DNA of 64,000 nucleotides, taken from Lentibacillus sp. CBA3610 (GTDB taxonomy: Bacteria; Bacillota; Bacilli; Bacillales; Amphibacillaceae). Below the pieces are notes generated by a model, which ran no database searches, was not told where the DNA came from, and saw only the letters and a list, made by a program, of their open reading frames with translations. The stretch spans positions 2,170,001 to 2,234,000 of the forward strand of contig NZ_CP035925.1 of NCBI RefSeq assembly GCF_013373365.1. Reading direction: 5' to 3'. The translations under genes and the position numbers were made by a program. This document shows, in pieces, positions 1 to 8,971 of the stretch (positions are counted from its first letter, which is position 1; each line of letters begins with the position of its first letter).

Positions 1-471
1 ATAGCAGACCTTACAAAATTCAATGGCATCTTCAGGCCGGATGCCAAATCGGTGAAGGCCTGTATCAATTTTTAAATGCACCGGGACATTCTTATTCTGC
101 GCTACGGCTTCCCTGCTCAGCGCGTTTGCCAAATCCAGCGACGAAACAGATGCCGTGAGATCATATGCCACGAGATCAGCTGCCTGCCAGCTCATAATCG
201 AACTCAAAATGTGAATGGGAACATCGATGCCATCCGCACGAAGCTGTGCACCTTCCTCAACCATCGTCACCCCAAGGCGATCTGCCCCGGCGCTGACGGC
301 CGCATGACCAACAGGAACAACACCGTGACCATAGGCATTTGTTTTGATGACAGTCATGAGCTTGCTGTTCCCGGCGCGATGTTTTAACGTTCTGATATTC
401 GCCTGAAATGCATCAAGATCAACTTCCGCTACTGTTGGACCATAGGCTGTTAATGTTGATGGATGTGACAA
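1..471 (-). CDS. alr: alanine racemase, N-terminal part (runs off the window)
   Basis: PLP-dependent interconversion of L- and D-alanine for peptidoglycan; cytoplasmic. Only about 157 N-terminal residues are inside the window because the gene continues past its left edge. The PLP-lysine motif VIKTNAYGHG sits near residue 43 and KIDTGLHRFGI near residue 136, both typical of fold-type III alanine racemases. I chose the TTG start because AAGGAGGGG lies 6 nt upstream; an in-frame ATG further up overlaps that site. It follows dat on the same strand, separated by a hairpin, so the pair may supply D-alanine and D-glutamate together. Confidence 0.9.
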   Translation of the reverse strand, partial: MSHPSTLTAYGPTVAEVDLDAFQANIRTLKHRAGNSKLMTVIKTNAYGHGVVPVGHAAVSAGADRLGVTMVEEGAQLRADGIDVPIHILSSIMSWQAADLVAYDLTASVSSLDLANALSREAVAQNKNVPVHLKIDTGLHRFGIRPEDAIEFCKVCY

Positions 472-511
472 TAAGAACCCCTCCTTCATGATGCAATCTA
501 TCTTATTTGAG

Positions 512-541
512 TTAACGGGAAGATAGCAACCTTCCCGTTAA
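512..541 (-). terminator. hairpin at the end of dat
   Basis: Perfect 11-bp stem TTAACGGGAAG / CTTCCCGTTAA with an 8-nt loop; it overlaps the dat stop codon. There is no long U-run after it, so it may be a weak terminator or an mRNA stabiliser between dat and alr. Confidence 0.45.
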
Positions 542-1393
542 ACCTGGTTCCTGACACCTTGTTCGTACAGTGAACGGAACGCCTGTAAAACCTGCTTGGT
601 TATTTCACCCGGCTCCCCATTACCGATGGTGTGATCATCAACTTTTAAAATCGGAATGATATCCTGTTTTGTTGCTGAAATAAATACTTCATCAGCGTTA
701 AGCAAATCATCGACTGTAAATATTTGTTCATTTACCTTTAAATTTAGCTGGTCACATAATTGAATGATTTTTCTTCTGGTAATGCCATTCAAAATATAAT
801 TGTCAGCCGGATGTGTATAAAGCTCACCGTCTTTCACCATAAAAACGTTCGATGCACTTGCTTCCCGTGACAATATCACCTCGATGCAAAAACGCTTCAA
901 CGGCATTACTCTCAACCGCTTTTTGCTTCGCCATGACGTTAGGCAGCAAATTAAGCGTTTTAATATCACAGCGCAGCCAGCGGATATCCTCTGTGAGCAC
1001 TGCTTTTGCTCCCTTATCCTCGACGTCTGACTGGCGTTCTTCCTCACGTGTGTAGGCAACCGTTACAGCCGGGGTTTCCGGATTTGGAAACGCATGTTCA
1101 CGGGATGCTATACCGCGTGATACTTGCATATAAATAATGCCTTCTTCCAAGTTATTCGCTTCCACAAGCTTCCCGAGGTTGTTTTTTAATTCTGCAGTCG
1201 ATGCAGGCAATCGGAGCCGGAGCTCACGGGCACTTCTTTCCAAGCGTTCCATATGTTCATCCATCATCAGCGGCTCCCCGTCATACACACCGATGACCTC
1301 ATAAATACCATCACCGAATTGATAGCCGCGATCTTCAATATCAACTCTATTTTCCCGTTCCATGATCTGATCATTATATAGCATCTTGCTCAC
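538..1393 (-). pseudogene. dat: D-amino-acid aminotransferase with one frameshift
   Basis: Class IV PLP aminotransferase that makes D-glutamate from D-alanine and 2-oxoglutarate. Two overlapping frames together give about 285 residues, the normal family length (about 280). The first frame runs from a GTG start (AAGGAGG 7 nt upstream) to EAFLHRGDIVT. The second resumes at SASNVFMVKDGELYTHP and continues through NYILNGITRR to the C-terminus. The shift falls at about 857-870, exactly where family members read VTEGSxSNVF, so a single 1-nt indel explains it. The gene is otherwise intact, so either a recent mutation or a sequence error is possible. Confidence 0.85.
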
Positions 1394-1517
1394 CTTAAAA
1401 CCTCCTTATAAGCTGAAAATGACGTATGTATTTAGCTGGGGTTTCCCGCTGGCAGCACAGGGATTTACGATGTACAGGACATAACGAGATTTGCTTGCCG
1501 GAAACCAGTACCGATAC

Positions 1518-2507
1518 CTATTTGGGAATGGCATCTGAATAATTAGTCATGATGTCCATCATAGTCGCTGTATCAACACTGCAGCCGCTAATGACAACAA
1601 CCGCATGGGATCCCAGCTTGATGCGGTTATTTAAAATGGCGCCGATACCTGATGCGGCCGCACCTTCAACCATCATCCGGTGTTGATCCAGCATGAAGGC
1701 CATCCCCTGTGCTATCTGATCCTCGTCGATCAGCTGGATGTCATCAACATATTGCCGGACCATATCAAAGGTGTAGCGATTGTCTAAACCGATTCCGCCA
1801 AGTAAACTATCAGCCAGTGTATCCTGCTCTTCCACCGTGACGGGTTTGCCTTGTTGGATACTTTCATACATGGCATTACCTCTTTTTGTCGAGATACCGA
1901 TAACCTCGATAGCCGGGTCAGCGGATTTCAATGCGACCCCCAGTCCTGAGTGCATGCCGCCTCCGGATAACCCCGCAACGACCGTATCAACTAAAGGCAA
2001 GTCGTCGAGCAATTCGAGTCCAATTGTGCCCTGACCGGCGATAATGTGCTTATCATCAAACGGATGCACAACGGTCAGACCATGCTCTTTTTCCAGCTGA
2101 TAACTGCGATGTTCAGCATCATCCTGAGACTCACCATATATTTCAATCTGTGCACCGGAGCTTTTTAATGCATCGACTTTAGCTTTTGGCACCCGATTGG
2201 AAATACAAATGATGGCTCTAATACCAAACTGTTTTGCAATATAGGCAACACTCATACCAAAATTACCTGTCGAAAATGTTGTCACACCACGTTCTAGTTC
2301 TTCCGGCGATAAACTAAAAATCTTATTTGCCGCTCCCCTGATTTTAAACGAATGACTCGGGTTAAGATTTTCCAGCTTTAAATGAACCGTCGAACCTGTC
2401 AGCTTTGATAGTGTTTCTGAATAAATTAACGGTGATCTTGATATGATAGGCGCGATACGTTGCTTTGCCTCCCAAACATCACGTTGAGTGACTGGTTTAG
2501 CTGTCAT
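1518..2507 (-). CDS. eutB: EutB-like PLP-dependent dehydratase (hydroxyectoine utilisation)
   Basis: Fold-type II PLP enzyme of the threonine dehydratase family, 329 aa without an ACT domain. The PLP lysine is in SHSFKIRGAANK near residue 53; the glycine-rich phosphate loop is GLSGGGMHSG. The segment LADSLLGGIGLDNRYTF is, to my knowledge, typical of EutB, which is thought to act on the hydroxylated diaminobutyrate derived from hydroxyectoine. I chose the ATG at 2507 (AAAGGGGG upstream) over an upstream in-frame codon. Its place beside doeA-type genes supports EutB. A general serine/threonine dehydratase is the alternative. Confidence 0.75.
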   Translation of the reverse strand: MTAKPVTQRDVWEAKQRIAPIISRSPLIYSETLSKLTGSTVHLKLENLNPSHSFKIRGAANKIFSLSPEELERGVTTFSTGNFGMSVAYIAKQFGIRAIICISNRVPKAKVDALKSSGAQIEIYGESQDDAEHRSYQLEKEHGLTVVHPFDDKHIIAGQGTIGLELLDDLPLVDTVVAGLSGGGMHSGLGVALKSADPAIEVIGISTKRGNAMYESIQQGKPVTVEEQDTLADSLLGGIGLDNRYTFDMVRQYVDDIQLIDEDQIAQGMAFMLDQHRMMVEGAAASGIGAILNNRIKLGSHAVVVISGCSVDTATMMDIMTNYSDAIPK

Positions 2508-2615
2508 GCTATACCCCCTTTGGCTTTGGGCTGGGTGATTTTGTGATAGAGTAGTTACGCAAGTCAATCTTGTGTCGTGTGAATTTCCGGCGTGTTGTGC
2601 GATGTCTTCTGCTGT

Positions 2616-2755
2616 CGTACGATTTGAGTCATCCGTCGCACGATTTGGTGTTGACCTCGCTCGATTTGGGGCTGCTCTCGCACGGTTTGAACCTCTTGCC
2701 GCACGGTTTGGTGCTGATCTCGCACGGTTTGAGTCGCCCGCCGCACGATTCTAAG
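2616..2755. repeat. 21-nt degenerate tandem array (array 1)
   Basis: Six full 21-nt units plus a partial one. Each begins CGCACGRTTTGR and ends in about nine variable bases (units start at 2616, 2637, 2658, 2679, 2700, 2721, 2742). It lies between eutB and the M20 gene. An open frame through it on the minus strand is only a consequence of the 21-nt period. Confidence 0.85.
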
Positions 2756-2822
2756 ATTTTCCCGAATAAAATTCAGCCTGACCATACTGTGCAGCAGCCG
2801 TTCAATTAAGTATCCTCATCCA

Positions 2823-4028
2823 TTATTTCTTTTCAGCCAAAAAACGTCTCACATTTTCCGCCAAAATCGAGACACCGATTGGCAATACATTCTCGTCGAT
2901 ATCAAAATGAGGTGTATGCAAATCACGGGACTGTTCATCCCCCACTGCACACCCCAAAAAGAACATCGCTCCTGGTACAATCTGTGTCATATGAGCAAAG
3001 TCCTCGCCTCCTAATCCAAACGGCCTATCAAGCAATTCGAAGTCAGGATAAAGATCTTTGAATGTCTCACGGATCATCCGATTCACGTCCTGATCATTAT
3101 ATAACGCGGGATCCTCAGGCTTTATCGCCAATTGATAATCACCATCCAAAGATCTGACCAGGGAAAAGGCTTTATCCAATTCCTTATGCAGCAATTCACG
3201 GACATCAGGATGGTAGCTGCGCATGGTCCCCTTTACATGAACTTCGGATGGAATGACATTACCCGCAGATCCGCTTTGAATACTGCCTACGCTTACGACT
3301 GCCGAATCTAGAGGGGAAACCCGGCGTGCGACAATACCATGCAATGCCTGTAAGACCGGGCCAAGCATCCAGATCGGATCTTCTCCCAGATGGGGATACG
3401 CACCATGACCGCCGCTTCCACGGACCGTCGCTTCAAATACATCGACATTGGCCATACTGTACCCATCATGGACTTTGACACTTCCAACCTGATCTTCAGG
3501 GCTCATGTGGAGAGCGAGAACACGATCCACATCATTCAAGACGCCTTTTCTGATCATATAGGGGGCACCGGTTGATCCATGCTCATCTGCCTTCTCCTCG
3601 GCGGGCTGGAATAAAAATTTAACGGTTCCTTCCAGTTCACCGTTTTGAAATAAGTTTCCTATCAAACTGGCAACACCCAAACCGATTGCCGAATGTGCAT
3701 CATGTCCGCATGCATGCATAACGCCTTCATGTTCTGACCGGTAATGACATGCATTCGCCTCTTGGATTGGGAGTGCATCCATATCTGCCCGGATCGCAAT
3801 AACTGGTCCGGAACCGGATGAAATCGTTCCCAATATTGCCGTTGGGTAACCCACACCTGATTCAACGTGCATACCAGGGATTTTCTCCAAAGCTTCGGCG
3901 ATAAAGCGTGACGTTTCCACTTCCTGAAAACTTAATTCCGGCCATTTATGAAAATGCTGCCGCCACGCTGATATCTGCCCAAACATTGCCTGTGCCTTTG
4001 TTTGTATATCATTATACGTGGTTGCCAA
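2823..4028 (-). CDS. M20-family amidohydrolase, candidate N-acetyl-diaminobutyrate deacetylase
   Basis: Zinc-type M20D amidohydrolase/aminoacylase, 401 aa from a TTG start preceded by AGGGGGG; in-frame ATGs at 4067 and 4046 lack a good ribosome site. Visible family motifs are RADMDALPIQE, HACGHDAH, the PAEE pair and the C-terminal GGEDFAHM. Members cleave N-acyl amino acids, for example hippurate and N-acetyl amino acids. In the ectoine pathway a deacetylase must remove acetate from N-acetyl-2,4-diaminobutyrate; the described DoeB/EutE enzymes belong, as far as I recall, to an aspartoacylase-like family, and none is visible here. This enzyme is the only deacetylase candidate, an assignment from context. 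Confidence 0.7.
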   Translation of the reverse strand: MATTYNDIQTKAQAMFGQISAWRQHFHKWPELSFQEVETSRFIAEALEKIPGMHVESGVGYPTAILGTISSGSGPVIAIRADMDALPIQEANACHYRSEHEGVMHACGHDAHSAIGLGVASLIGNLFQNGELEGTVKFLFQPAEEKADEHGSTGAPYMIRKGVLNDVDRVLALHMSPEDQVGSVKVHDGYSMANVDVFEATVRGSGGHGAYPHLGEDPIWMLGPVLQALHGIVARRVSPLDSAVVSVGSIQSGSAGNVIPSEVHVKGTMRSYHPDVRELLHKELDKAFSLVRSLDGDYQLAIKPEDPALYNDQDVNRMIRETFKDLYPDFELLDRPFGLGGEDFAHMTQIVPGAMFFLGCAVGDEQSRDLHTPHFDIDENVLPIGVSILAENVRRFLAEKK

Positions 4029-4091
4029 ATTGATCCCCCCTGCCATATGGTCTATCAAACTTCCCAAAAGTAAGAAGAGATGAATCGGTTA

Positions 4092-4145
4092 AGAAAACTT
4101 TGGCACACGCTCAGGGGCGTCTGCCGAAGTTTTCTAAAAGGGTCA
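4092..4145 (-). terminator. hairpin between ridA and the M20 gene
   Basis: 14-bp stem AGAAAACTTTGGCA / TGCCGAAGTTTTCT with one G-T pair and a 26-nt loop. On the minus strand it lies just after the ridA stop and ahead of the M20 gene, so it may partly terminate or process the operon transcript. Confidence 0.5.
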
Positions 4146-4207
4146 ATCATCATTTTTTCTGCATTGCAAACCAGCAATTACCTTAGAGGCAATCTCCTGG
4201 TGTCTTA

Positions 4208-4591
4208 TCAGTCAACGGATGCGATCGCTGTGATTTCAACGTCGGTTTCCAGCAGCTGGCTGCCAATTGTAATGCGTGCCGGTTTCACGTCAACATCCTC
4301 AAAATAAGATTCATAGGCTTTGTTGAATCCCTGGACCGTTTCCTCATTCAAATCGGATAAATGGCAGGTCACGTATACGAGATTTGACAATCCTGCATCC
4401 TTCTCTGCCAGTATACTTTTTATATTTTCCAGACTGGCAGCGGTTTGTGCAGCAATCGAAGCGCCAACTGATTCACCATTTGCCTTTACACCGTCCTGAC
4501 CGGAAACAAAGATCAATGAATCTGTCTTCACACCCTGTGAATATGGACCACTTGGTTTTGGGGCGTTCAATGTTTCAATCGCCTCTTTCAC
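4208..4591 (-). CDS. ridA: RidA-family enamine/imine deaminase
   Basis: 127-aa member of the RidA/YjgF family, which hydrolyses reactive enamine/imine products released by PLP dehydratases. The family arginine is in KPARITIGSQLL and an acidic residue follows in DVEITAIASVD. The start is GTG with AAAGGAC upstream. It sits in the same gene string as the EutB-like dehydratase, which would release exactly this kind of imine, so a role in protecting the pathway or completing the deamination is likely. Family membership is certain; the substrate is inferred. Confidence 0.88.
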   Translation of the reverse strand: MKEAIETLNAPKPSGPYSQGVKTDSLIFVSGQDGVKANGESVGASIAAQTAASLENIKSILAEKDAGLSNLVYVTCHLSDLNEETVQGFNKAYESYFEDVDVKPARITIGSQLLETDVEITAIASVD

Positions 4592-4615
4592 TTGGCAACA
4601 GTCCTTTCTGCGGTA

Positions 4616-6032
4616 TTATTTCATACCAATCGATACATATTGGGACTCAACAAATTCTTCGATGCCCTCATGTCCGCCTTCACGGCCAATACCGCTTTCT
4701 TTCATACCGCCGAATGGTACTTGTGCGGCAGATGGACCGCCATCATTCCAGCCAACAATGCCAAAATCAAGTTTTTCAATCAGCTGGTGACCCCGGGATA
4801 CATTTTCCGTAAATACATACGCTGCGAGACCATACGGCGTGTCATTCGCCAATTTAGCCGCTTCGTCATCAGATGTGATTTTTTCAACAGGGGTTACCGG
4901 GCCAAACGTTTCTTCCTGCATCACAACCATTGATTGATCGACATCTTTGATAACCGTCGGCTGGTAAAAGTGACCGTCGTATTCGGTAAGGGCGTCACCA
5001 CCGGTTACCACTTCAGCCCCTTTGGAGACAGCATCATCAACATGGCGTTTCACCTTATCGAGTCCGTCCTGATTAATCAGCGGACCGATCTGAACGGAAT
5101 CATCCATCCCATCGCCGACTTTTAATTCCTTAACAGCTTCTGTCAGCTTATCGACAAACTTGTTATAAATGCCTTCCTGCACATAGATCCGGTTGGCGCA
5201 AATACAAGTTTGCCCTGCATTCCGGAACTTGGATGTGACCGTGCCTTTTACTGCCAGATCGACGTCTGCATCATCCAGGACAACGAGCGGTGCATGACCG
5301 CCAAGTTCAAGTGACAATTTCTTCACCTGATCCGCACTTTGACGGATTAATGTTTTGCCGACCTCTGTTGAGCCAGTGAATGTGACTTTACGGACCTTGC
5401 TGCTTTCCATGGATACTTTAGCAATCTTGGAAGATGAACCTGTTACAAGGTTGACAACCCCTTTTGGAAAACCAGCCTCCTCCACAAGTTCCATCAGTTT
5501 AACAGCAGTCAGCGGGCTGTCACTTGATGGCTTCATGATAATCGTGCACCCTGATGCAAGCGCAGGTCCCATTTTGCGTGTCAGCATGGCGGCCGGAAAA
5601 TTCCATGGTGTAATGGCCGTCACCACACCGACCGGTTTTTTCCATACTTGCAGACGTTTGCCTGCTGCATGCGTTGGAACGGTGTCACCGTAAATCCGTT
5701 TCCCTTCCTCAGCAAACCATTTAATGAAAGAAGCGGCATAATTTCACTCCCTCTTGATTTCATTTAATCGGTTTGCCCATTTCAAGCGTCATAATCCTGG
5801 CCATATCTTTCCTGATTAATCAAGCATCAGCTGATTCAATTTTTTCCAGGTAGCCTGCCCCGGTCATAAGCCGTCAGTTCGACCATGACAGAAATGCTTC
5901 ATACGCTGCGTCAACTGCCTTTTCTGCTTCTTTTTCACCGCCATAAGGAACTGTCCCGACAACTTCACCATTTGCGGATTCACAACATCATCGTATCAAG
6001 TTCGCTGCCTGCCCATTCACATTAATACTCAT
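4616..6032 (-). pseudogene. aldehyde dehydrogenase (succinate- or aspartate-semialdehyde type), broken N-terminus
   Basis: NAD(P)-dependent aldehyde dehydrogenase. The C-terminal 336 residues (4616-5626) are intact, with TPWNFPAAM, the catalytic-glutamate region SLELGGHAPLVV and the catalytic cysteine in NAGQTCICANR. Upstream the reading is broken: WFAEEGKRIYGDTVPTHAAG continues in frame to a stop near 5744, and GTVPYGGEKEAEKAVDAAYE plus ARIMTLEMGKPI appear in other frames back to an ATG at 6032. At least three indels are needed. In the ectoine route an enzyme of this class (DoeC) oxidises aspartate semialdehyde to aspartate. GabD activity is the alternative. Confidence 0.8.
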
Positions 6033-6171
6033 TAATAGTTTTTGTTTTTACCCGCCCATTTCTGCATCACTCCCATCTTGAAAATTAGCAGGCTGATACA
6101 CATCATAGATTCATAGACTATTTTTCCGTTGTACCAGCCTTTTTCAGAACTTTATCCGAAAATCGGGATGC

Positions 6172-7524
6172 TTAAACTTTCACACTTGCTGTTGCTGCTT
6201 CGATTGCCTCTTCCAGAATATCAAGGCCTTCTTCAAGCTGTTCATCTGTAGTCACAAGTGGCATCAATAGACGAACAACATTATCATAGACACCAGCGTT
6301 CAAGGCGATAAGGCCACGTTCGCGTGCTTCCTTCAATACCTGAGCGGTCATGTCTTTATCCGGTTCTTTTGTGTCACGGTCTTTGACAAACTCCAATGCA
6401 CACATGGCACCGAGTCCGCGGTAATCACCAATGCCATCAAATCGGTCGTACATTTTGCCGAACTTATCCATCACCTTTTCGCCGATCTTAACTGCCCGAT
6501 CATTCAAATTTTCATTTTCCATGACATCAAGAACGGCCAAACCTGCACGGCAGCCAAGCGGCGTTCCGCAATAGGTTCCGCCCAGCTCACCCTTTTGAGC
6601 GAAATCCATCACTTCCTGCCGGCTGATTATGCCACTGATTGGCAGGCCGGCTGCCATTGATTTGGAAACCGTGACTAAATCCGGCTCCACACCAAAATGT
6701 TCCATCGCAAAATATTTACCGGTCCGGCCAAACCCTGTCTGAATTTCATCAGCGATAAACAGGATGCCATGCTGCTTGCACAGTTCATATACCCCTTGAA
6801 CAAATTTTTTACTCGGGATAATAAAGCCGCTTTCACCCTGAACCGGTTCCATAAAGAAGGCAGCTACCTGAGACGGGTCGACTTCCGTAATGAAAAAGTC
6901 CTCTACCCGTTTGAGCAGTTCATCCGTATAAGCTTCCTCACTCATACCCTCAGGGCGACGATAATTGTACGGGAATGGTGCATGATAGACTTCCGGGGCA
7001 AACGGTCCATATTCGTATTTGTACGGTTTAACCTTTCCCGTCATTGACATCGCCAGCAAGGTCCGTCCATGAAATCCACCGGAGACCGAAACGACAGCCT
7101 GACGTCCCGTATACTTGCGGGCAATTTTCACGGCATTTTCATTCGCTTCTGCCCCGCTGTTCAAAAACATCACTTTTTTATCAAATCTGCCTGGTGACAG
7201 ATCGGCCAGTTTTTCCGCGAGCTCAACATACGAATCATACATCATGACGTTGAACCCGGTATGAATGTATTTTGGAGCCTGATCCTGCAGAGCGCTTACA
7301 ACCGTATCATGGCTGTGGCCGACATTGTTGACGCCAATTGCACCGGCAAAGTCGATAAATTGATTGCCATCAATGTCCTTAAGGAGTGCTCCTTTAGCGG
7401 ATTCCACAAATGTCGGTGTACCATAGCTGACACCATGTGGAACCGCATCATGTCTCCGGTCAAGCAATGCTTTTGCCTTAGGTCCCGGCAGTTGGGTTTT
7501 GACGTTCGCAAATTGTTTACGCAT
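6172..7524 (-). CDS. class III aminotransferase (GabT/DoeD-like)
   Basis: PLP-dependent omega-amino-acid aminotransferase, 450 aa, full length for the class. The PLP lysine is in TVSKSMAAGLPISG; SGAEANENAVKIAR binds the cofactor phosphate and ADEIQTGFGRTG holds the ring-contacting aspartate. The ATG at 7524 is supported by AAGGAGG 8 nt upstream; an earlier in-frame start would overlap gntR. Close relatives transaminate 4-aminobutyrate. In ectoine catabolism the same class (DoeD) converts 2,4-diaminobutyrate to aspartate 4-semialdehyde. The neighbours (doeA, eutB, regulator) favour the latter, but sequence alone does not separate the two. Confidence 0.85.
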   Translation of the reverse strand: MRKQFANVKTQLPGPKAKALLDRRHDAVPHGVSYGTPTFVESAKGALLKDIDGNQFIDFAGAIGVNNVGHSHDTVVSALQDQAPKYIHTGFNVMMYDSYVELAEKLADLSPGRFDKKVMFLNSGAEANENAVKIARKYTGRQAVVSVSGGFHGRTLLAMSMTGKVKPYKYEYGPFAPEVYHAPFPYNYRRPEGMSEEAYTDELLKRVEDFFITEVDPSQVAAFFMEPVQGESGFIIPSKKFVQGVYELCKQHGILFIADEIQTGFGRTGKYFAMEHFGVEPDLVTVSKSMAAGLPISGIISRQEVMDFAQKGELGGTYCGTPLGCRAGLAVLDVMENENLNDRAVKIGEKVMDKFGKMYDRFDGIGDYRGLGAMCALEFVKDRDTKEPDKDMTAQVLKEARERGLIALNAGVYDNVVRLLMPLVTTDEQLEEGLDILEEAIEAATASVKV

Positions 7525-7552
7525 ACGTTTAGCCTCCTTAAATTTAATAGCA

Positions 7553-8209
7553 TCATTGCCCGAGCAATTTTGTCTCGACGTATTCGATATGTTCCCTGAC
7601 TCTCCCATTCACTGTATGCACATCGTTCGAGACTAATGCGTCGAGCAATTGTTTATGCTCATCATAAAAAGACTGCGGACTGGAATAGTACCTGTCAAGA
7701 TGCATGAGAAATGTCCTGATCTGTACTTGAAGAGAATCATAAATTTTGATGATTCTTGAATTGCCGCACAAACCTACAACAAAACTGTGAAATTGCATAT
7801 CAAGGTCAAATAGTCCATTCCAGTCTTTTTCATCCGCTTTTTCCTTCATCTCGCTCACAATCGCCTCTAATTTCTGTAAGTGCTCAGATTCCAGACGCGG
7901 CATGGCCTGCATAAAGGCATGCGACTCAATCAGCGTGCGCAGCTCAATCATTTCGTTTGCATCCTGATCAGTAAAATCAGCAACATAGGTACCTTTTCGT
8001 GCCTGGCTGACAACCAGTTCTTCACTTTCGAGAATTTTCAGTGCTTCCCGTATCGTGCTGCGGCTCACATCGTAGGTTTCTGCAAGTTCTGTTTCCAGTA
8101 AACGCTCACCAAATTGAATTTCCTCATTCCAAATTTTCCGCTTTATCTGGTCAGCAATGAGTTCACTTAATGGTTTTTGCATAATGACGTTATGATCATA
8201 TGGTTGCAA
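7553..8209 (-). CDS. GntR-family regulator (FadR subfamily) of the ectoine-type cluster
   Basis: Transcription factor with an N-terminal winged helix (YDVSRSTIREALKILESEEL) and a C-terminal FCD ligand domain rich in helices and histidines (for example DLDMQFHSFVVGLCGNSR). I chose a TTG start at 8209 because AAGAAGGGAG precedes it; the in-frame GTG at 8242 has no ribosome site. It is first in the aminotransferase transcript and its own promoter carries ATTGTCGACAAT, also present at doeA, so autoregulation plus control of doeA is likely. The published ectoine regulator EnuR is, to my knowledge, a MocR-type protein; this one is not. Confidence 0.85.
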   Translation of the reverse strand: MQPYDHNVIMQKPLSELIADQIKRKIWNEEIQFGERLLETELAETYDVSRSTIREALKILESEELVVSQARKGTYVADFTDQDANEMIELRTLIESHAFMQAMPRLESEHLQKLEAIVSEMKEKADEKDWNGLFDLDMQFHSFVVGLCGNSRIIKIYDSLQVQIRTFLMHLDRYYSSPQSFYDEHKQLLDALVSNDVHTVNGRVREHIEYVETKLLGQ

Positions 8210-8250
8210 AACCCAATTACTCCCTTCTTTTAAGTTAAGCACTTATGTCG

Positions 8251-8306
8251 ATTGTCGACAATGAACATCTTATCCCTATCTTAATTTAGTTATGTATCAT
8301 TGTCAA
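8251..8306 (-). promoter_or_regulatory. gntR promoter with palindromic operator
   Basis: Minus-strand promoter: -35 TTGACA (8301-8306), 17-nt spacer, -10 TAAGAT (8278-8283). The perfect palindrome ATTGTCGACAAT at 8251-8262 lies just after the expected transcription start. The longer TGTCGATTGTCGACAAT context (8246-8262 region) is identical at the doeA promoter. Confidence 0.75.
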
Positions 8307-8414
8307 CTGGAATTTTGATAATTTAAAATTAATTGACTCAAGGAGCATTTGCGTCTATTTTTGAAGAAAGGCTCTTTTCGTAAATTTTTGTTCTTTAGCC
8401 TTTCGTCGTGATAT

Positions 8415-8886
8415 AAACTGCGACACACTGAAAAATTGAGTGCAATAATAACGCTCCGGAAATACGCTCCGCTGATATTGATGTTCTGCATATTGCATGT
8501 TTTAAACCACGAAAAAGTTAACGGGGTTTCTCTCACTTGGACAGAACACAACACAAAGCTGCGGAAAAATGCGAGACTCCTGCGGGAAAGGAACAGTCTG
8601 AAGACCCCGCAGCGAGCGGTCAAGGAACAAAGGCTAAATTCGCCACGTCCTGTGGCAACGCCTTTGTGACCAACATCGTGTTGGCCCGCGAGCGAGGAGG
8701 CTGAAGCGTTCCCCGCGGAAAGCGACGAGCAAAACATCCACCGAGTAATCTGCGAGTTGCGAGGAGTGCTGCCTCATCGAAAGCACTTGCAACACGACGA
8801 GCACCCAGTATTTTTCCGCAGCGACGAACCAACACTCAGTCCAGGTAGGCTGCAAGGAAGACTTTCCAGTAATTACGTCGCAGTTT
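8415..8886 (+). repeat. MITE-like element, copy A
   Basis: 472-bp GC-rich non-coding block bounded by AAACTGCGAC (8415) and GTCGCAGTTT (8886), a perfect 10-bp terminal inverted repeat. Inside are the segment CGCTCCGGAAATACGCTCCG and stretches such as CTCCTGCGGGAAAGGAACAG and CCCGCGGAAAGCGACGAGC, resembling intergenic repeats common in Bacillaceae. Copy B lies inverted at 10072-10487. Open frames inside it look spurious. Confidence 0.7.
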
Positions 8887-8971
8887 ATGGATTTTGTGTC
8901 AGACTAGTAATCTTTTAAAAATAGCCTTAATAAGAGCCTATTATTTGATAACGTGAAACGGAGGGATTGTT

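Noticed and set aside
2616-2755. CRISPR array
   Set aside because: Repeat-plus-spacer period of 21 nt is far too short, heads are degenerate, and no cas genes are present. The same applies to 15630-15792.
2564-2809. Repetitive small proteins on both strands over 2564-2809
   Set aside because: They exist only because the 21-nt repeat period is a multiple of three; no ribosome site or family.
8303-8855. Several 70-140-aa frames in the GC-rich block before the hydroxyacid dehydrogenase gene
   Set aside because: They lie inside the MITE-like repeat, have no start signals, and look like frames generated by GC-rich repeats; same for frames at 10126-10574.
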